From Vicugna pacos (Eukaryota; Chordata; Mammalia; Artiodactyla; Camelidae), in assembly GCF_048564905.1 (NCBI RefSeq), contig NW_027328740.1:74404662-74468661 (forward strand): a DNA stretch of 64,000 bases, written 5' to 3'. The notes beneath the pieces were generated by a model, which searched no databases, was not told where the DNA came from, and saw only the letters and a list, made by a program, of their open reading frames with translations. The position numbers and the translations under genes were made by a program. Below are positions 38,614 to 52,873 of the stretch, piece after piece (positions within the stretch are counted from its first letter, which is position 1; every line of letters begins with the position of its first letter).

Positions 38614-41600
38614 AAACGGCAGGCACTTCAAACCGGCACTTGGAAACAGACAGAGAAACCAGAGTAAGGGTTTCTCCTGCAACCCGTTCCCTTTGTGCTG
38701 GATGAACGAACGTCTCTCCACATGCTCAGTTCTGAGAGATAAGTGTGTGTGAAAGCCGTCCTTCACCTAGCTTGAAGGGAACACAAAGTTTCTTTTCAGT
38801 TGCCAACTCCACTCCATACATATATATGGGGAGGTACAAGCTCCAACTCGGTTTTACAGTGAAAACGGCAGGCACTTCAAACCGGCACTAGGAAACCGAG
38901 TGAGAATCCAGAGTAAGGGTTTCTCCTGCAACCCGTTCCCTTTGTGCTGGATGAACGAACGTCTCTCCACATGCTCAGTTCTGAGAGATAAGTGTGTGTG
39001 AAAGCCGTCCTTCACCTAGCTTGAAGGGAACACAAAGTTTCTTTTCAGTGGCCAACTCCACTCCATACATATATATGGGGAGGTACAAGCTCCAACTCGG
39101 TTTTACAGTGAAAACGGCAGGCACTTCAAACCGGCACTAGGAAACAGCCTGAGAAACCAGAGAAAGGGTTTCTCCTGCAACCCGTTCCCTTTGTGCTGGA
39201 TGAACGAACGTCTCTCCACATGCTCAGTTCTGAGAGATAAGTGTGTGTGAAAGCCGTCCTTCACCTAGCTTGAAGGGAACACAAAGTTTCTTTTCAGTTG
39301 CCAACTCCACTCCATACATATATATGGGGAGGTACAAGCTCCAACTCGGTTTTACAGTGAAAACGGCAGGCACTTCAAACCGGCACTAGGAAACCGACTG
39401 AGAATCCAGAGTAAGGGTTTCTCCTGCAACCCGTTCCCTTTGTGCTGGATGAACGAACGTCTCTCCACATGCTCAGTTCTGAGAGATAAGTGTGTGTGAA
39501 AGCCGTCCTTCACCTAGCTTGAAGGGAACACAAAGTTTCTTTTCAGTGGCCAACTCCACTCCATACATATATATGGGGAGGTACAAGCTCCAACTCGGTT
39601 TTACAGTGAAAACGCAGGCACTTCAAACCGGCACTAGGAAACAGACTGAGAAACCAGAGTAAGGGTTTCTCCTGCAACCCGTTCCCTTTGTGCTGGATGA
39701 ACGAACGTCTCTCCACATGCTCAGTTCTGAGAGATAAGTGTGTGTGAAAGCCGTCCTTCACCTAGCTTGAAGGGAACACAAAGTTTCTTTTCAGTTGCCA
39801 ACTCCACTCCATACATATATATGGGGAGGTATAAGCTCCAACTCGGTTTTACAGTGAAAACGGCAGGCACTTCAAACCGGCACTAGGAAACAGACTGAGA
39901 AACCAGAGAAAGGGTTTCTCCTGCAACCCGTTCCCTTTGTGCTGGATGAACGAACGTCTCTCCACATGCTCAGTTCTGAGAGATAAGTGTGTGTGAAAGC
40001 CGTCCTTCACCTAGCTTGAAGGGAACACAAAGTTTCTTTTCAGTTGCCAACTCCACTCCATACATATATATGGGGAGGTACAAGCTCCAACTCGGTTTTA
40101 CAGTGAAAACGGCAGGCACTTCAAACCGGCACTAGGAAACCGACTGAGAATCCAGAGTAAGGGTTTCTCCTGCAACCCGTTCCCTTTGTGCTGGATGAAC
40201 GAACGTCTCTCCACATGCTCAGTTCTGAGAGATAAGTGTGTGTGAAAGCCGTCCTTCACCTAGCTTGAAGGGAACACAAAGTTTCTTTTCAGTGGCCAAC
40301 TCCACTCCATACATATATATGGGGAGGTACAAGCTCCAACTCGGTTTTACAGTGAAAACGGCAGGCACTTCAAACCGGCACTAGGAAACAGACTGAGAAA
40401 CCAGAGTAAGGGTTTCTCCTGCAACCCGTTCCCTTTGTGCTGGATGAACGAACGTCTCTCCACATGCTCAGTTCTGAGAGATAAGTGTGTGTGAAAGCCG
40501 TCCTTCACCTAGCTTGAAGGGAACACAAAGTTTCTTTTCAGTGGCCAACTCCACTCCATACATATATATGGGGAGGTACAAGCTCCAACTCGGTTTTACA
40601 GTGAAAACGGCAGGCACTTCAAACCGGCACTAGGAAACAGACTGAGAAACCAGAGTAAGGGTTTCTCCTGCAACCCGTTCCCTTTGTGCTGGATGAACGA
40701 ACGTCTCTCCACATGCTCAGTTCTGAGAGATAAGTGTGTGTGAAAGCCGTCCTTCACCTAGCTTGAAGGGAACACAAAGTTTCTTTTCAGTGGCCAACTC
40801 CACTCCATACATATATATGGGGAGGTACAAGCTCCAACTCGGTTTTACAGTGAAAACGGCAGGCACTTCAAACCGGCACTAGGAAACAGACTGAGAAACC
40901 AGAGTAAGGGTTTCTCCTGCAACCCGTTCCCTTTGTGCTGGATGAACGAACGTCTCTCCACATGCTCAGTTCTGAGAGATAAGTGTGTGTGAAAGCCGTC
41001 CTTCACCTAGCTTGAAGGGAACACAAAGTTTCTTTTCAGTGGCCAACTCCACTCCATACATATATATGGGGAGGTACAAGCTCCAACTCGGTTTTACAGT
41101 GAAAACGGCAGGCACTTCAAACCGGCACTAGGAAACAGACTGAGAAACCAGAGTAAGGGTTTCTCCTGCAACCCGTTCCCTTTGTGCTGGATGAACGAAC
41201 GTCTCTCCACATGCTCAGTTCTGAGAGATAAGTGTGTGTGAAAGCCGTCCTTCACCTAGCTTGAAGGGAACACAAAGTTTCTTTTCAGTGGCCAACTCCA
41301 CTCCATACATATATATGGGGAGGTACAAGCTCCAACTCGGTTTTACAGTGAAAACGGCAGGCACTTCAAACCGGCACTAGGAAACAGACTGAGAAACCAG
41401 AGTAAGGGTTTCTCCTGCAACCCGTTCCCTTTGTGCTGGATGAACGAACGTCTCTCCACATGCTCAGTTCTGAGAGATAAGTGTGTGTGAAAGCCGTCCT
41501 TCACCTAGCTTGAAGGGAACACAAAGTTTCTTTTCAGTGGCCAACTCCACTCCATACATATATATGGGGAGGTACAAGCTCCAACTCGGTTTTACAGTGA

Positions 41601-42098
41601 AAACGGCAGGCACTTCAAACCGGCACTAGGAAACAGACTGAGAAACCAGAGTAAGGGTTTCTCCTGCAACCCGTTCCCTTTGTGCTAGATGAACGAACGT
41701 CTCTCCACATGCTCAGTTCTAAGAGATAAGTGTGTGTGAAAGCCGTCCTTCAACTAGCTTAAAGGGCACACAAAGTTTCTTTTCTGTGGCCAACTCCACT
41801 CCATACATATATATGGTGAGGTACAAGCTCCAACTCTGTTTTACTGTGAAAACGGCAGGCACTTCCAACCGGCACTAGGAAACAGACTGAGAAACCAGAG
41901 TAAGGGTTTCTCCTGCAACCCGTTCCCTTTGTGCTGGATGAACGAACGTCTCTCCACATGCTCAGTTCTGAGAGATAAGTGTGTGTGAAAGCCGTCCTTC
42001 AACTAGCTTGAAGGGAACACAAAGTTTCTTTTCAGTTGCCAACTCCACTCCATACATATATATGGGGAGGTACAAGCTCCAACTCGGTTTTACAGTGA
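38614..42098. repeat. 14-mer HOR unit (3,485 bp)
   Basis: First of three related units. Markers in order: GACAGAG (38649), CCGAGTGAGAATCC (38896), CAGCCTG with GAGAAAGGG (39145), the 248-bp monomer (39610), five near-identical monomers (40356-41600), and the T-type monomer (41601) with TTCTAAGAG and TTCAACTAGCTTAAAGG. The following unit repeats these markers at +3,485 until the monomer run, where one monomer fewer is present. Confidence 0.85.
40356..41600. repeat. Run of five near-identical monomers
   Basis: Monomers starting at 40356, 40605, 40854, 41103 and 41352 look the same to me, all with TTTTCAGTGGCC and the common form elsewhere. The number of such monomers between the 248-bp and T-type markers differs among HOR units, so this is the elastic part of the unit, gaining and losing single monomers. 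Confidence 0.78.
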
Positions 42099-45000
42099 AA
42101 ACGGCAGGCACTTCAAACCGGCACTAGGAAACAGACAGAGAAACCAGAGTAAGGGTTTCTCCTGCAACCCGTTCCCTTTGTGCTGGATGAACGAACGTCT
42201 CTCCACATGCTCAGTTCTGAGAGATAAGTGTGTGTGAAAGCCGTCCTTCACCTAGCTTGAAGGGAACACAAAGTTTCTTTTCAGTTGCCAACTCCACTCC
42301 ATACATATATATGGGGAGGTACAAGCTCCAACTCGGTTTTACAGTGAAAACGGCAGGCACTTCAAACCGGCACTAGGAAACCGAGTGAGAATCCAGAGTA
42401 AGGGTTTCTCCTGCAACCCGTTCCCTTTGTGCTGGATGAACGAACGTCTCTCCACATGCTCAGTTCTGAGAGATAAGTGTGTGTGAAAGCCGTCCTTCAC
42501 CTAGCTTGAAGGGAACACAAAGTTTCTTTTCAGTGGCCAACTCCACTCCATACATATATATGGGGAGGTACAAGCTCCAACTCGGTTTTACAGTGAAAAC
42601 GGCAGGCACTTCAAACCGGCACTAGGAAACAGCCTGAGAAACCAGAGAAAGGGTTTCTCCTGCAACCCGTTCCCTTTGTGCTGGATGAACGAACGTCTCT
42701 CCACATGCTCAGTTCTGAGAGATAAGTGTGTGTGAAAGCCGTCCTTCACCTAGCTTGAAGGGAACACAAAGTTTCTTTTCAGTGGCCAACTCCACTCCAT
42801 ACATATATATGGGGAGGTACAAGCTCCAACTCGGTTTTACAGTGAAAACGGCAGGCACTTCAAACCGGCACTAGGAAACCGACTGAGAATCCAGAGTAAG
42901 GGTTTCTCCTGCAACCCGTTCCCTTTGTGCTGGATGAACGAACGTCTCTCCACATGCTCAGTTCTGAGAGATAAGTGTGTGTGAAAGCCGTCCTTCACCT
43001 AGCTTGAAGGGAACACAAAGTTTCTTTTCAGTGGCCAACTCCACTCCATACATATATATGGGGAGGTACAAGCTCCAACTCGGTTTTACAGTGAAAACGC
43101 AGGCACTTCAAACCGGCACTAGGAAACAGACTGAGAAACCACAGTAAGGGTTTCTCCTGCAACCCGTTCCCTTTGTGCTGGATGAACGAACGTCTCTCCA
43201 CATGCTCAGTTCTGAGAGATAAGTGTGTGTGAAAGCCGTCCTTCACCTAGCTTGAAGGGAACACAAAGTTTCTTTTCAGTTGCCAACTCCACTCCATACA
43301 TATATATGGGGAGGTACAAGCTCCAACTCGGTTTTACAGTGAAAACGGCAGGCACTTCAAACCGGCACTAGGAAACAGACTGAGAAACCAGAGAAAGGGT
43401 TTCTCCTGCAACCCGTTCCCTTTGTGCTGGATGAACGAACGTCTCTCCACATGCTCAGTTCTGAGAGATAAGTGTGTGTGAAAGCCGTCCTTCACCTAGC
43501 TTGAAGGGAACACAAAGTTTCTTTTCAGTTGCCAACTCCACTCCATACATATATATGGGGAGGTACAAGCTCCAACTCGGTTTTACAGTGAAAACGGCAG
43601 GCACTTCAAACCGGCACTAGGAAACAGACTGAGAAACCAGAGTAAGGGTTTCTCCTGCAACCCGTTCCCTTTGTGCTGGATGAACGAACGTCTCTCCACA
43701 TGCTCAGTTCTGAGAGATAAGTGTGTGTGAAAGCCGTCCTTCACCTAGCTTGAAGGGAACACAAAGTTTCTTTTCAGTTGCCAACTCCACTCCATACATA
43801 TATATGGGGAGGTACAAGCTCCAACTCGGTTTTACAGTGAAAACGGCAGGCACTTCAAACCGGCACTAGGAAACAGACTGAGAAACCAGAGTAAGGGTTT
43901 CTCCTGCAACCCGTTCCCTTTGTGCTGGATGAACGAACGTCTCTCCACATGCTCAGTTCTGAGAGATAAGTGTGTGTGAAAGCCGTCCTTCACCTAGCTT
44001 GAAGGGAACACAAAGTTTCTTTTCAGTGGCCAACTCCACTCCATACATATATATGGGGAGGTACAAGCTCCAACTCGGTTTTACAGTGAAAACGGCAGGC
44101 ACTTCAAACCGGCACTAGGAAACAGACTGAGAAACCAGAGTAAGGGTTTCTCCTGCAACCCGTTCCCTTTGTGCTGGATGAACGAACGTCTCTCCACATG
44201 CTCAGTTCTGAGAGATAAGTGTGTGTGAAAGCCGTCCTTCACCTAGCTTGAAGGGAACACAAAGTTTCTTTTCAGTGGCCAACTCCACTCCATACATATA
44301 TATGGGGAGGTACAAGCTCCAACTCGGTTTTACAGTGAAAACGGCAGGCACTTCAAACCGGCACTAGGAAACAGACTGAGAAACCAGAGTAAGGGTTTCT
44401 CCTGCAACCCGTTCCCTTTGTGCTGGATGAACGAACGTCTCTCCACATGCTCAGTTCTGAGAGATAAGTGTGTGTGAAAGCCGTCCTTCACCTAGCTTGA
44501 AGGGAACACAAAGTTTCTTTTCAGTGGCCAACTCCACTCCATACATATATATGGGGAGGTACAAGCTCCAACTCGGTTTTACAGTGAAAACGGCAGGCAC
44601 TTCAAACCGGCACTAGGAAACAGACTGAGAAACCAGAGTAAGGGTTTCTCCTGCAACCCGTTCCCTTTGTGCTGGATGAACGAACGTCTCTCCACATGCT
44701 CAGTTCTGAGAGATAAGTGTGTGTGAAAGCCGTCCTTCACCTAGCTTGAAGGGAACACAAAGTTTCTTTTCAGTGGCCAACTCCACTCCATACATATATA
44801 TGGGGAGGTACAAGCTCCAACTCGGTTTTACAGTGAAAACGGCAGGCACTTCAAACCGGCACTAGGAAACAGACTGAGAAACCAGAGTAAGGGTTTCTCC
44901 TGCAACCCGTTCCCTTTGTGCTAGATGAACGAACGTCTCTCCACATGCTCAGTTCTAAGAGATAAGTGTGTGTGAAAGCCGTCCTTCAACTAGCTTAAAG

Positions 45001-45334
45001 GGCACACAAAGTTTCTTTTCTGTGGCCAACTCCACTCCATACATATATATGGTGAGGTACAAGCTCCAACTCTGTTTTACTGTGAAAACGGCAGGCACTT
45101 CCAACCGGCACTAGGAAACAGACTGAGAAACCAGAGTAAGGGTTTCTCCTGCAACCCGTTCCCTTTGTGCTGGATGAACGAACGTCTCTCCACATGCTCA
45201 GTTCTGAGAGATAAGTGTGTGTGAAAGCCGTCCTTCAACTAGCTTGAAGGGAACACAAAGTTTCTTTTCAGTTGCCAACTCCACTCCATACATATATATG
45301 GGGAGGTACAAGCTCCAACTCGGTTTTACAGTGA
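42099..45334. repeat. 13-mer HOR unit (3,236 bp)
   Basis: The same marker order as 38614-42098: GACAGAG 42134, CGAGTG 42382, CAGCCTG 42630, the 248-bp monomer 43095 (here with CCACAGTAAG) and the T-type monomer 44837. The length is 13 x 249 - 1. GACAGAG to the next GACAGAG (45370) is 3,236 bp. Confidence 0.87.
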
Positions 45335-47823
45335 AAACGGCAGGCACTTCAAACCGGCACTAGGAAACAGACAGAGAAACCAGAGTAAGGGTTTCTCCTG
45401 CAACCCGTTCCCTTTGTGCTGGATGAACGAACGTCTCTCCACATGCTCAGTTCTGAGAGATAAGTGTGTGTGAAAGCCGTCCTTCACCTAGCTTGAAGGG
45501 AACACAAAGTTTCTTTTCAGTTGCCAACTCCACTCCATACATATATATGGGGAGGTACAAGCTCCAACTCGGTTTTACAGTGAAAACGGCAGGCACTTCA
45601 AACCGGCACTAGGAAACCGAGTGAGAATCCAGAGTAAGGGTTTCTCCTGCAACCCGTTCCCTTTGTGCTGGATGAACGAACGTCTCTCCACATGCTCAGT
45701 TCTGAGAGATAAGTGTGTGTGAAAGCCGTCCTTCACCTAGCTTGAAGGGAACACAAAGTTTCTTTTCAGTGGCCAACTCCACTCCATACATATATATGGG
45801 GAGGTACAAGCTCCAACTCGGTTTTACAGTGAAAACGGCAGGCACTTCAAACCGGCACTAGGAAACAGCCTGAGAAACCAGAGAAAGGGTTTCTCCTGCA
45901 ACCCGTTCCCTTTGTGCTGGATGAACGAACGTCTCTCCACATGCTCAGTTCTGAGAGATAAGTGTGTGTGAAAGCCGTCCTTCACCTAGCTTGAAGGGAA
46001 CACAAAGTTTCTTTTCAGTGGCCAACTCCACTCCATACATATATATGGGGAGGTACAAGCTCCAACTCGGTTTTACAGTGAAAACGGCAGGCACTTCAAA
46101 CCGGCACTAGGAAACCGACTGAGAATCCAGAGTAAGGGTTTCTCCTGCAACCCGTTCCCTTTGTGCTGGATGAACGAACGTCTCTCCACATGCTCAGTTC
46201 TGAGAGATAAGTGTGTGTGAAAGCCGTCCTTCACCTAGCTTGAAGGGAACACAAAGTTTCTTTTCAGTGGCCAACTCCACTCCATACATATATATGGGGA
46301 GGTACAAGCTCCAACTCGGTTTTACAGTGAAAACGCAGGCACTTCAAACCGGCACTAGGAAACAGACTGAGAAACCACAGTAAGGGTTTCTCCTGCAACC
46401 CGTTCCCTTTGTGCTGGATGAACGAACGTCTCTCCACATGCTCAGTTCTGAGAGATAAGTGTGTGTGAAAGCCGTCCTTCACCTAGCTTGAAGGGAACAC
46501 AAAGTTTCTTTTCAGTTGCCAACTCCACTCCATACATATATATGGGGAGGTACAAGCTCCAACTCGGTTTTACAGTGAAAACGGCAGGCACTTCAAACCG
46601 GCACTAGGAAACAGACTGAGAAACCAGAGAAAGGGTTTCTCCTGCAACCCGTTCCCTTTGTGCTGGATGAACGAACGTCTCTCCACATGCTCAGTTCTGA
46701 GAGATAAGTGTGTGTGAAAGCCGTCCTTCACCTAGCTTGAAGGGAACACAAAGTTTCTTTTCAGTTGCCAACTCCACTCCATACATATATATGGGGAGGT
46801 ACAAGCTCCAACTCGGTTTTACAGTGAAAACGGCAGGCACTTCAAACCGGCACTAGGAAACAGACTGAGAAACCAGAGTAAGGGTTTCTCCTGCAACCCG
46901 TTCCCTTTGTGCTGGATGAACGAACGTCTCTCCACATGCTCAGTTCTGAGAGATAAGTGTGTGTGAAAGCCGTCCTTCACCTAGCTTGAAGGGAACACAA
47001 AGTTTCTTTTCAGTTGCCAACTCCACTCCATACATATATATGGGGAGGTACAAGCTCCAACTCGGTTTTACAGTGAAAACGGCAGGCACTTCAAACCGGC
47101 ACTAGGAAACCGACTGAGAATCCAGAGTAAGGGTTTCTCCTGCAACCCGTTCCCTTTGTGCTGGATGAACGAACGTCTCTCCACATGCTCAGTTCTGAGA
47201 GATAAGTGTGTGTGAAAGCCGTCCTTCACCTAGCTTGAAGGGAACACAAAGTTTCTTTTCAGTGGCCAACTCCACTCCATACATATATATGGGGATGTAC
47301 AAGCTCCAACTCGGTTTTACAGTGAAAACGGCAGGCACTTCAAACCGGCACTAGGAAACAGACTGAGAAACCAGAGTAAGGGTTTCTCCTGCAACCCGTT
47401 CCCTTTGTGCTGGATGAACGAACGTCTCTCCACATGCTCAGTTCTGAGAGATAAGTGTGTGTGAAAGCCGTCCTTCACCTAGCTTGAAGGGAACACAAAG
47501 TTTCTTTTCAGTGGCCAACTCCACTCCATACATATATATGGGGAGGTACAAGCTCCAACTCGGTTTTACAGTGAAAACGGCAGGCACTTCAAACCGGCAC
47601 TAGGAAACAGACTGAGAAACCAGAGTAAGGGTTTCTCCTGCAACCCGTTCCCTTTGTGCTGGATGAACGAACGTCTCTCCACATGCTCAGTTCTGAGAGA
47701 TAAGTGTGTGTGAAAGCCGTCCTTCACCTAGCTTGAAGGGAACACAAAGTTTCTTTTCAGTGGCCAACTCCACTCCATACATATATATGGGGAGGTACAA
47801 GCTCCAACTCGGTTTTACAGTGA
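45335..47823. repeat. Truncated third HOR unit, merging into copy 2
   Basis: It repeats GACAGAG 45370, CGAGTG 45618, CAGCCTG 45866 and the 248-bp monomer 46331, all at +3,236. The next T-type monomer (47824) comes after 12 monomers rather than 13 and belongs to the long-range duplication. A private change, GGGGATGTAC, lies at about 47291. Confidence 0.82.
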
Positions 47824-50800
47824 AAACGGCAGGCACTTCAAACCAGCACTAGGAAACAGACTGAGAAACCAGAGTAAGGGTTTCTCCTGCAACCCGTTCC
47901 CTTTGTGCTAGATGAACGAACGTCTCTCCACATGCTCAGTTCTGAGAGATAAGTGTGTGTGAAAGCCGTCCTTCACCTAGCTTAAAGGGCACACAAAGTT
48001 TCTTTTCTGTGGCCAACTCCACTCCATACATATATATGGTGAGGTACAAGCTCCAACTCTGTTTTACTGTGAAAACGGCAGGCACTTCCAACCGGCACTA
48101 GGAAACAGACTGAGAAACCAGAGTAAGGGTTTCTCCTGCAACCCGTTCCCTTTGTGCTGGATGAACGAACGTCTCTCCACATGCTCAGTTCTGAGAGATA
48201 AGTGTGTGTGAAAGCCGTCCTTCAACTAGCTTGAAGGGAACACAAAGTTTCTTTTCAGTTGCCAACTCCACTCCATACATATATATGGGGAGGTACAAGC
48301 TCCAACTCGGTTTTACAGTGATAACGGCAGGCACTTCAAACCGGCACTAGGAAACAGACTGAGAAACCAGAGAAAGGGTTTCTCCTGCAACCCGTTCCCT
48401 TTGTGCTGGATGAACGAACGTCTCTCCACATGCTCAGTTCTGAGAGATAAGTGTGTGTGAAAGCCGTCCTTCACCTAGCTTGAAGGGAACACAAAGTTTC
48501 TTTTCAGTGGCCAACTCCACTCCATACATATATATGGGGAGGTACAAGCTCCAACTCGGTTTTACAGTGAAAACGGCAGGCACTTCAAACCGGCACTAGG
48601 AAACAGACTGAGAAACCAGAGTAAGGGTTTCTCCTGCAACCCGTTCCCTTTGTGCTGGATGAACGAACGTCTCTACACATGCTCAGTTCTGAGAGATAAG
48701 TGTGTGTGAAAGCCGTCCTTCACCTAGCTTGAAGGGAACACAAAGTTTCTTTTCAGTTGCCAACTCCACTCCATACATATATATGGGGAGGTACAAGCTC
48801 CAACTCGGTTTTACAGTGAAAACGGCAGGCACTTCAAACCGGCACTAGGAAACAGACTGAGAAACCACAGTAAGGGTTTCTCCTGCAACCCGTTCCCTTT
48901 GTGCTGGATGAACGAACGTCTCTCCACATGCTCAGTTCTGAGAGATAAGTGTGTGTGAAAGCCGTCCTTCACCTAGCTTGAAGGGAACACAAAGTTTCTT
49001 TTCAGTTGCCAACTCCACTCCATACATATATATGGGGAGGTACAAGCTCCAACTCGGTTTTACAGTGAAAACGGCAGGCACTTCAAACCGGCACTAGGAA
49101 ACAGCCTGAGAAACCAGAGAAAGGGTTTCTCCTGCAACCCGTTCCCTTTGTGCTGGATGAACGAACGTCTCTCCACGTGCTCAGTTCTGAGAGATAAGTG
49201 TGTGTGAAAGCCGTCCTTCACCTAGCTTGAAGGGAACACAAAGTTTCTTTTCAGTTGCCAACTCCACTCCATACATATATATGGGGAGGTACAAGCTCCA
49301 ACTCGGTTTTACAGTGAAAACGGCAGGCACTTCAAACCGGCACTAGGAAACCGACTGAGAATCCAGAGTAAGGGTTTCTCCTGCAACCCGTTCCCTTTGT
49401 GCTGGATGAACGAACGTCTCTCCACATGCTCAGTTCTGAGAGATAAGTGTGTGTGAAAGCCGTCCTTCACCTAGCTTGAAGGGAACACAAAGTTTCTTTT
49501 CAGTGGCCAACTCCACTCCATACATATATATGGGGAGGTACAAGCTCCAACTCGGTTTTACAGTGAAAACGCAGGCACTTCAAACCGGCACTAGGAAACA
49601 GACTGAGAAACCAGAGTAAGGGTTTCTCCTGCAACCCGTTCCCTTTGTGCTGGATGAACGAACGTCTCTCCACATGCTCAGTTCTGAGAGATAAGTGTGT
49701 GTGAAAGCCGTCCTTCACCTAGCTTGAAGGGAACACAAAGTTTCTTTTCAGTTGCCAACTCCACTCCATACATATATATGGGGAGGTACAAGCTCCAACT
49801 CGGTTTTACAGTGAAAACGGCAGGCACTTCAAACCGGCACTAGGAAACAGACTGAGAAACCAGAGAAAGGGTTTCTCCTGCAACCCGTTCCCTTTGTGCT
49901 GGATGAACGAACGTCTCTCCACATGCTCAGTTCTGAGAGATAAGTGTGTGTGAAAGCCGTCCTTCACCTAGCTTGAAGGGAACACAAAGTTTCTTTTCAG
50001 TTGCCAACTCCACTCCATACATATATATGGGGAGGTACAAGCTCCAACTCGGTTTTACAGTGAAAACGGCAGGCACTTCAAACCGGCACTAGGAAACCGA
50101 CTGAGAATCCAGAGTAAGGGTTTCTCCTGCAACCCGTTCCCTTTGTGCTGGATGAACGAACGTCTCTCCACATGCTCAGTTCTGAGAGATAAGTGTGTGT
50201 GAAAGCCGTCCTTCACCTAGCTTGAAGGGAACACAAAGTTTCTTTTCAGTGGCCAACTCCACTCCATACATATATATGGGGAGGTACAAGCTCCAACTCG
50301 GTTTTACAGTGAAAACGGCAGGCACTTCAAACCGGCACTAGGAAACAGACTGAGAAACCAGAGTAAGGGTTTCTCCTGCAACCCGTTCCCTTTGTGCTGG
50401 ATGAACGAACGTCTCTCCACATGCTCAGTTCTGAGAGATAAGTGTGTGTGAAAGCCGTCCTTCACCTAGCTTGAAGGGAACACAAAGTTTCTTTTCAGTT
50501 GCCAACTCCACTCCATACATATATATGGGGAGGTACAAGCTCCAACTCGGTTTTACAGTGAAAACGGCAGGCACTTCAAACCGGCACTAGGAAACCGACT
50601 GAGAATCCAGAGTAAGGGTTTCTCCTGCAACCCGTTCCCTTTGTGCTGGATGAACGAACGTCTCTCCACATGCTCAGTTCTGAGAGATAAGTGTGTGTGA
50701 AAGCCGTCCTTCACCTAGCTTGAAGGGAACACAAAGTTTCTTTTCAGTGGCCAACTCCACTCCATACATATATATGGGGAGGTACAAGCTCCAACTCGGT

Positions 50801-52873
50801 TTTACAGTGAAAACGGCAGGCACTTCAAACCGGCACTAGGAAACAGACTGAGAAACCAGAGTAAGGGTTTCTCCTGCAACCCGTTCCCTTTGTGCTGGAT
50901 GAACGAACGTCTCTCCACATGCTCAGTTCTGAGAGATAAGTGTGTGTGAAAGCCGTCCTTCACCTAGCTTGAAGGGAACACAAAGTTTCTTTTCAGTGGC
51001 CAACTCCACTCCATACATATATATGGGGAGGTACAAGCTCCAACTCGGTTTTACAGTGAAAACGGCAGGCACTTCAAACCGGCACTAGGAAACAGACTGA
51101 GAAACCAGAGTAAGGGTTTCTCCTGCAACCCGTTCCCTTTGTGCTGGATGAACGAACGTCTCTCCACATGCTCAGTTCTGAGAGATAAGTGTGTGTGAAA
51201 GCCGTCCTTCACCTAGCTTGAAGGGAACACAAAGTTTCTTTTCAGTGGCCAACTCCACTCCATACATATATATGGGGAGGTACAAGCTCCAACTCGGTTT
51301 TACAGTGAAAACGGCAGGCACTTCAAACCAGCACTAGGAAACAGACTGAGAAACCAGAGTAATGGTTTCTCCTGCAACCCGTTCCCTTTGTGCTAGATGA
51401 ACGAACGTCTCTCCACATGCTCAGTTCTGAGAGATAAGTGTGTGTGAAAGCCGTCCTTCACCTAGCTTAAAGGGCACACAAAGTTTCTTTTCTGTGGCCA
51501 ACTCCACTCCATACATATATATGGTGAGGTACAAGCTCCAACTCTGTTTTACTGTGAAAACGGCAGGCACTTCCAACCGGCACTAGGAAACAGACTGAGA
51601 AACCAGAGTAAGGGTTTCTCCTGCAACCCGTTCCCTTTGTGCTGGATGAACGAACGTCTCTCCACATGCTCAGTTCTGAGAGATAAGTGTGTGTGAAAGC
51701 CGTCCTTCAACTAGCTTGAAGGGAACACAAAGTTTCTTTTCAGTTGCCAACTCCACTCCATACATATATATGGGGAGGTACAAGCTCCAACTCGGTTTTA
51801 CAGTGAAAACGGCAGGCACTTCAAACCGGCACTAGGAAACAGACTGAGAAACCAGAGAAAGGGTTTCTCCTGCAACCCGTTCCCTTTGTGCTGGATGAAC
51901 GAACGTCTCTCCACATGCTCAGTTCTGAGAGATAAGTGTGTGTGAAAGCCGTCCTTCACCTAGCTTGAAGGGAACACAAAGTTTCTTTTCAGTTGCCAAC
52001 TCCACTCCATACATATATATGGGGAGGTACAAGCTCCAACTCGGTTTTACAGTGAAAACGGCAGGCACTTCAAACCGGCACTAGGAAACAGACTGAGAAA
52101 CCAGAGTAAGGGTTTCTCCTGCAACCCGTTCCCTTTGTGCTGGATGAACGAACGTCTCTCCACATGCTCAGTTCTGAGAGATAAGTGTGTGTGAAAGCCG
52201 TCCTTCACCTAGCTTGAAGGGAACACAAAGTTTCTTTTCAGTTGCCAACTCCACTCCATACATATATATGGGGAGGTACAAGCTCCAACTCGGTTTTACA
52301 GTGAAAACGGCAGGCACTTCAAACCGGCACTAGGAAACAGACTGAGAAACCAGAGTAAGGGTTTCTCCTGCAACCCGTTCCCTTTGTGCTGGATGAACGA
52401 ACGTCTCTCCACATGCTCAGTTCTGAGAGATAAGTGTGTGTGAAAGCCGTCCTTCACCTAGCTTGAAGGGAACACAAAGTTTCTTTTCAGTTGCCAACTC
52501 CACTCCATACATATATATGGGGAGGTACAAGCTCCAAATCGGTTTTACAGTGAAAACGGCAGGCACTTCAAACCGGCACTAGGAAACAGACTGAGAAACC
52601 ACAGTAAGGGTTTCTCCTGCAACCCGTTCCCTTTGTGCTGGATGAACGAACGTCTCTCCACATGCTAAGTTCTGAGAGATAAGTGTGTGTGAAAGCCGTC
52701 CTTCACCTAGCTTGAAGGGAACACAAAGTTTCTTTTCAGTTGCCAACTCCACTCCATACATATATATGGGGAGGTACAAGCTCCAACTCGGTTTTACAGT
52801 GAAAACGGCAGGCACTTCAAACCGGAACTAGGAAACAGACTGAGAAACCAGAGTAAGGGTTTCTCCTGCAACC

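Noticed and set aside
38496-38705. Plus-strand open frame of 69 codons
   Set aside because: It arises from local substitutions in the monomers at 38365 and 38614 (GGGTAGG, CACTTGG). The same phase is closed in neighbouring monomers.
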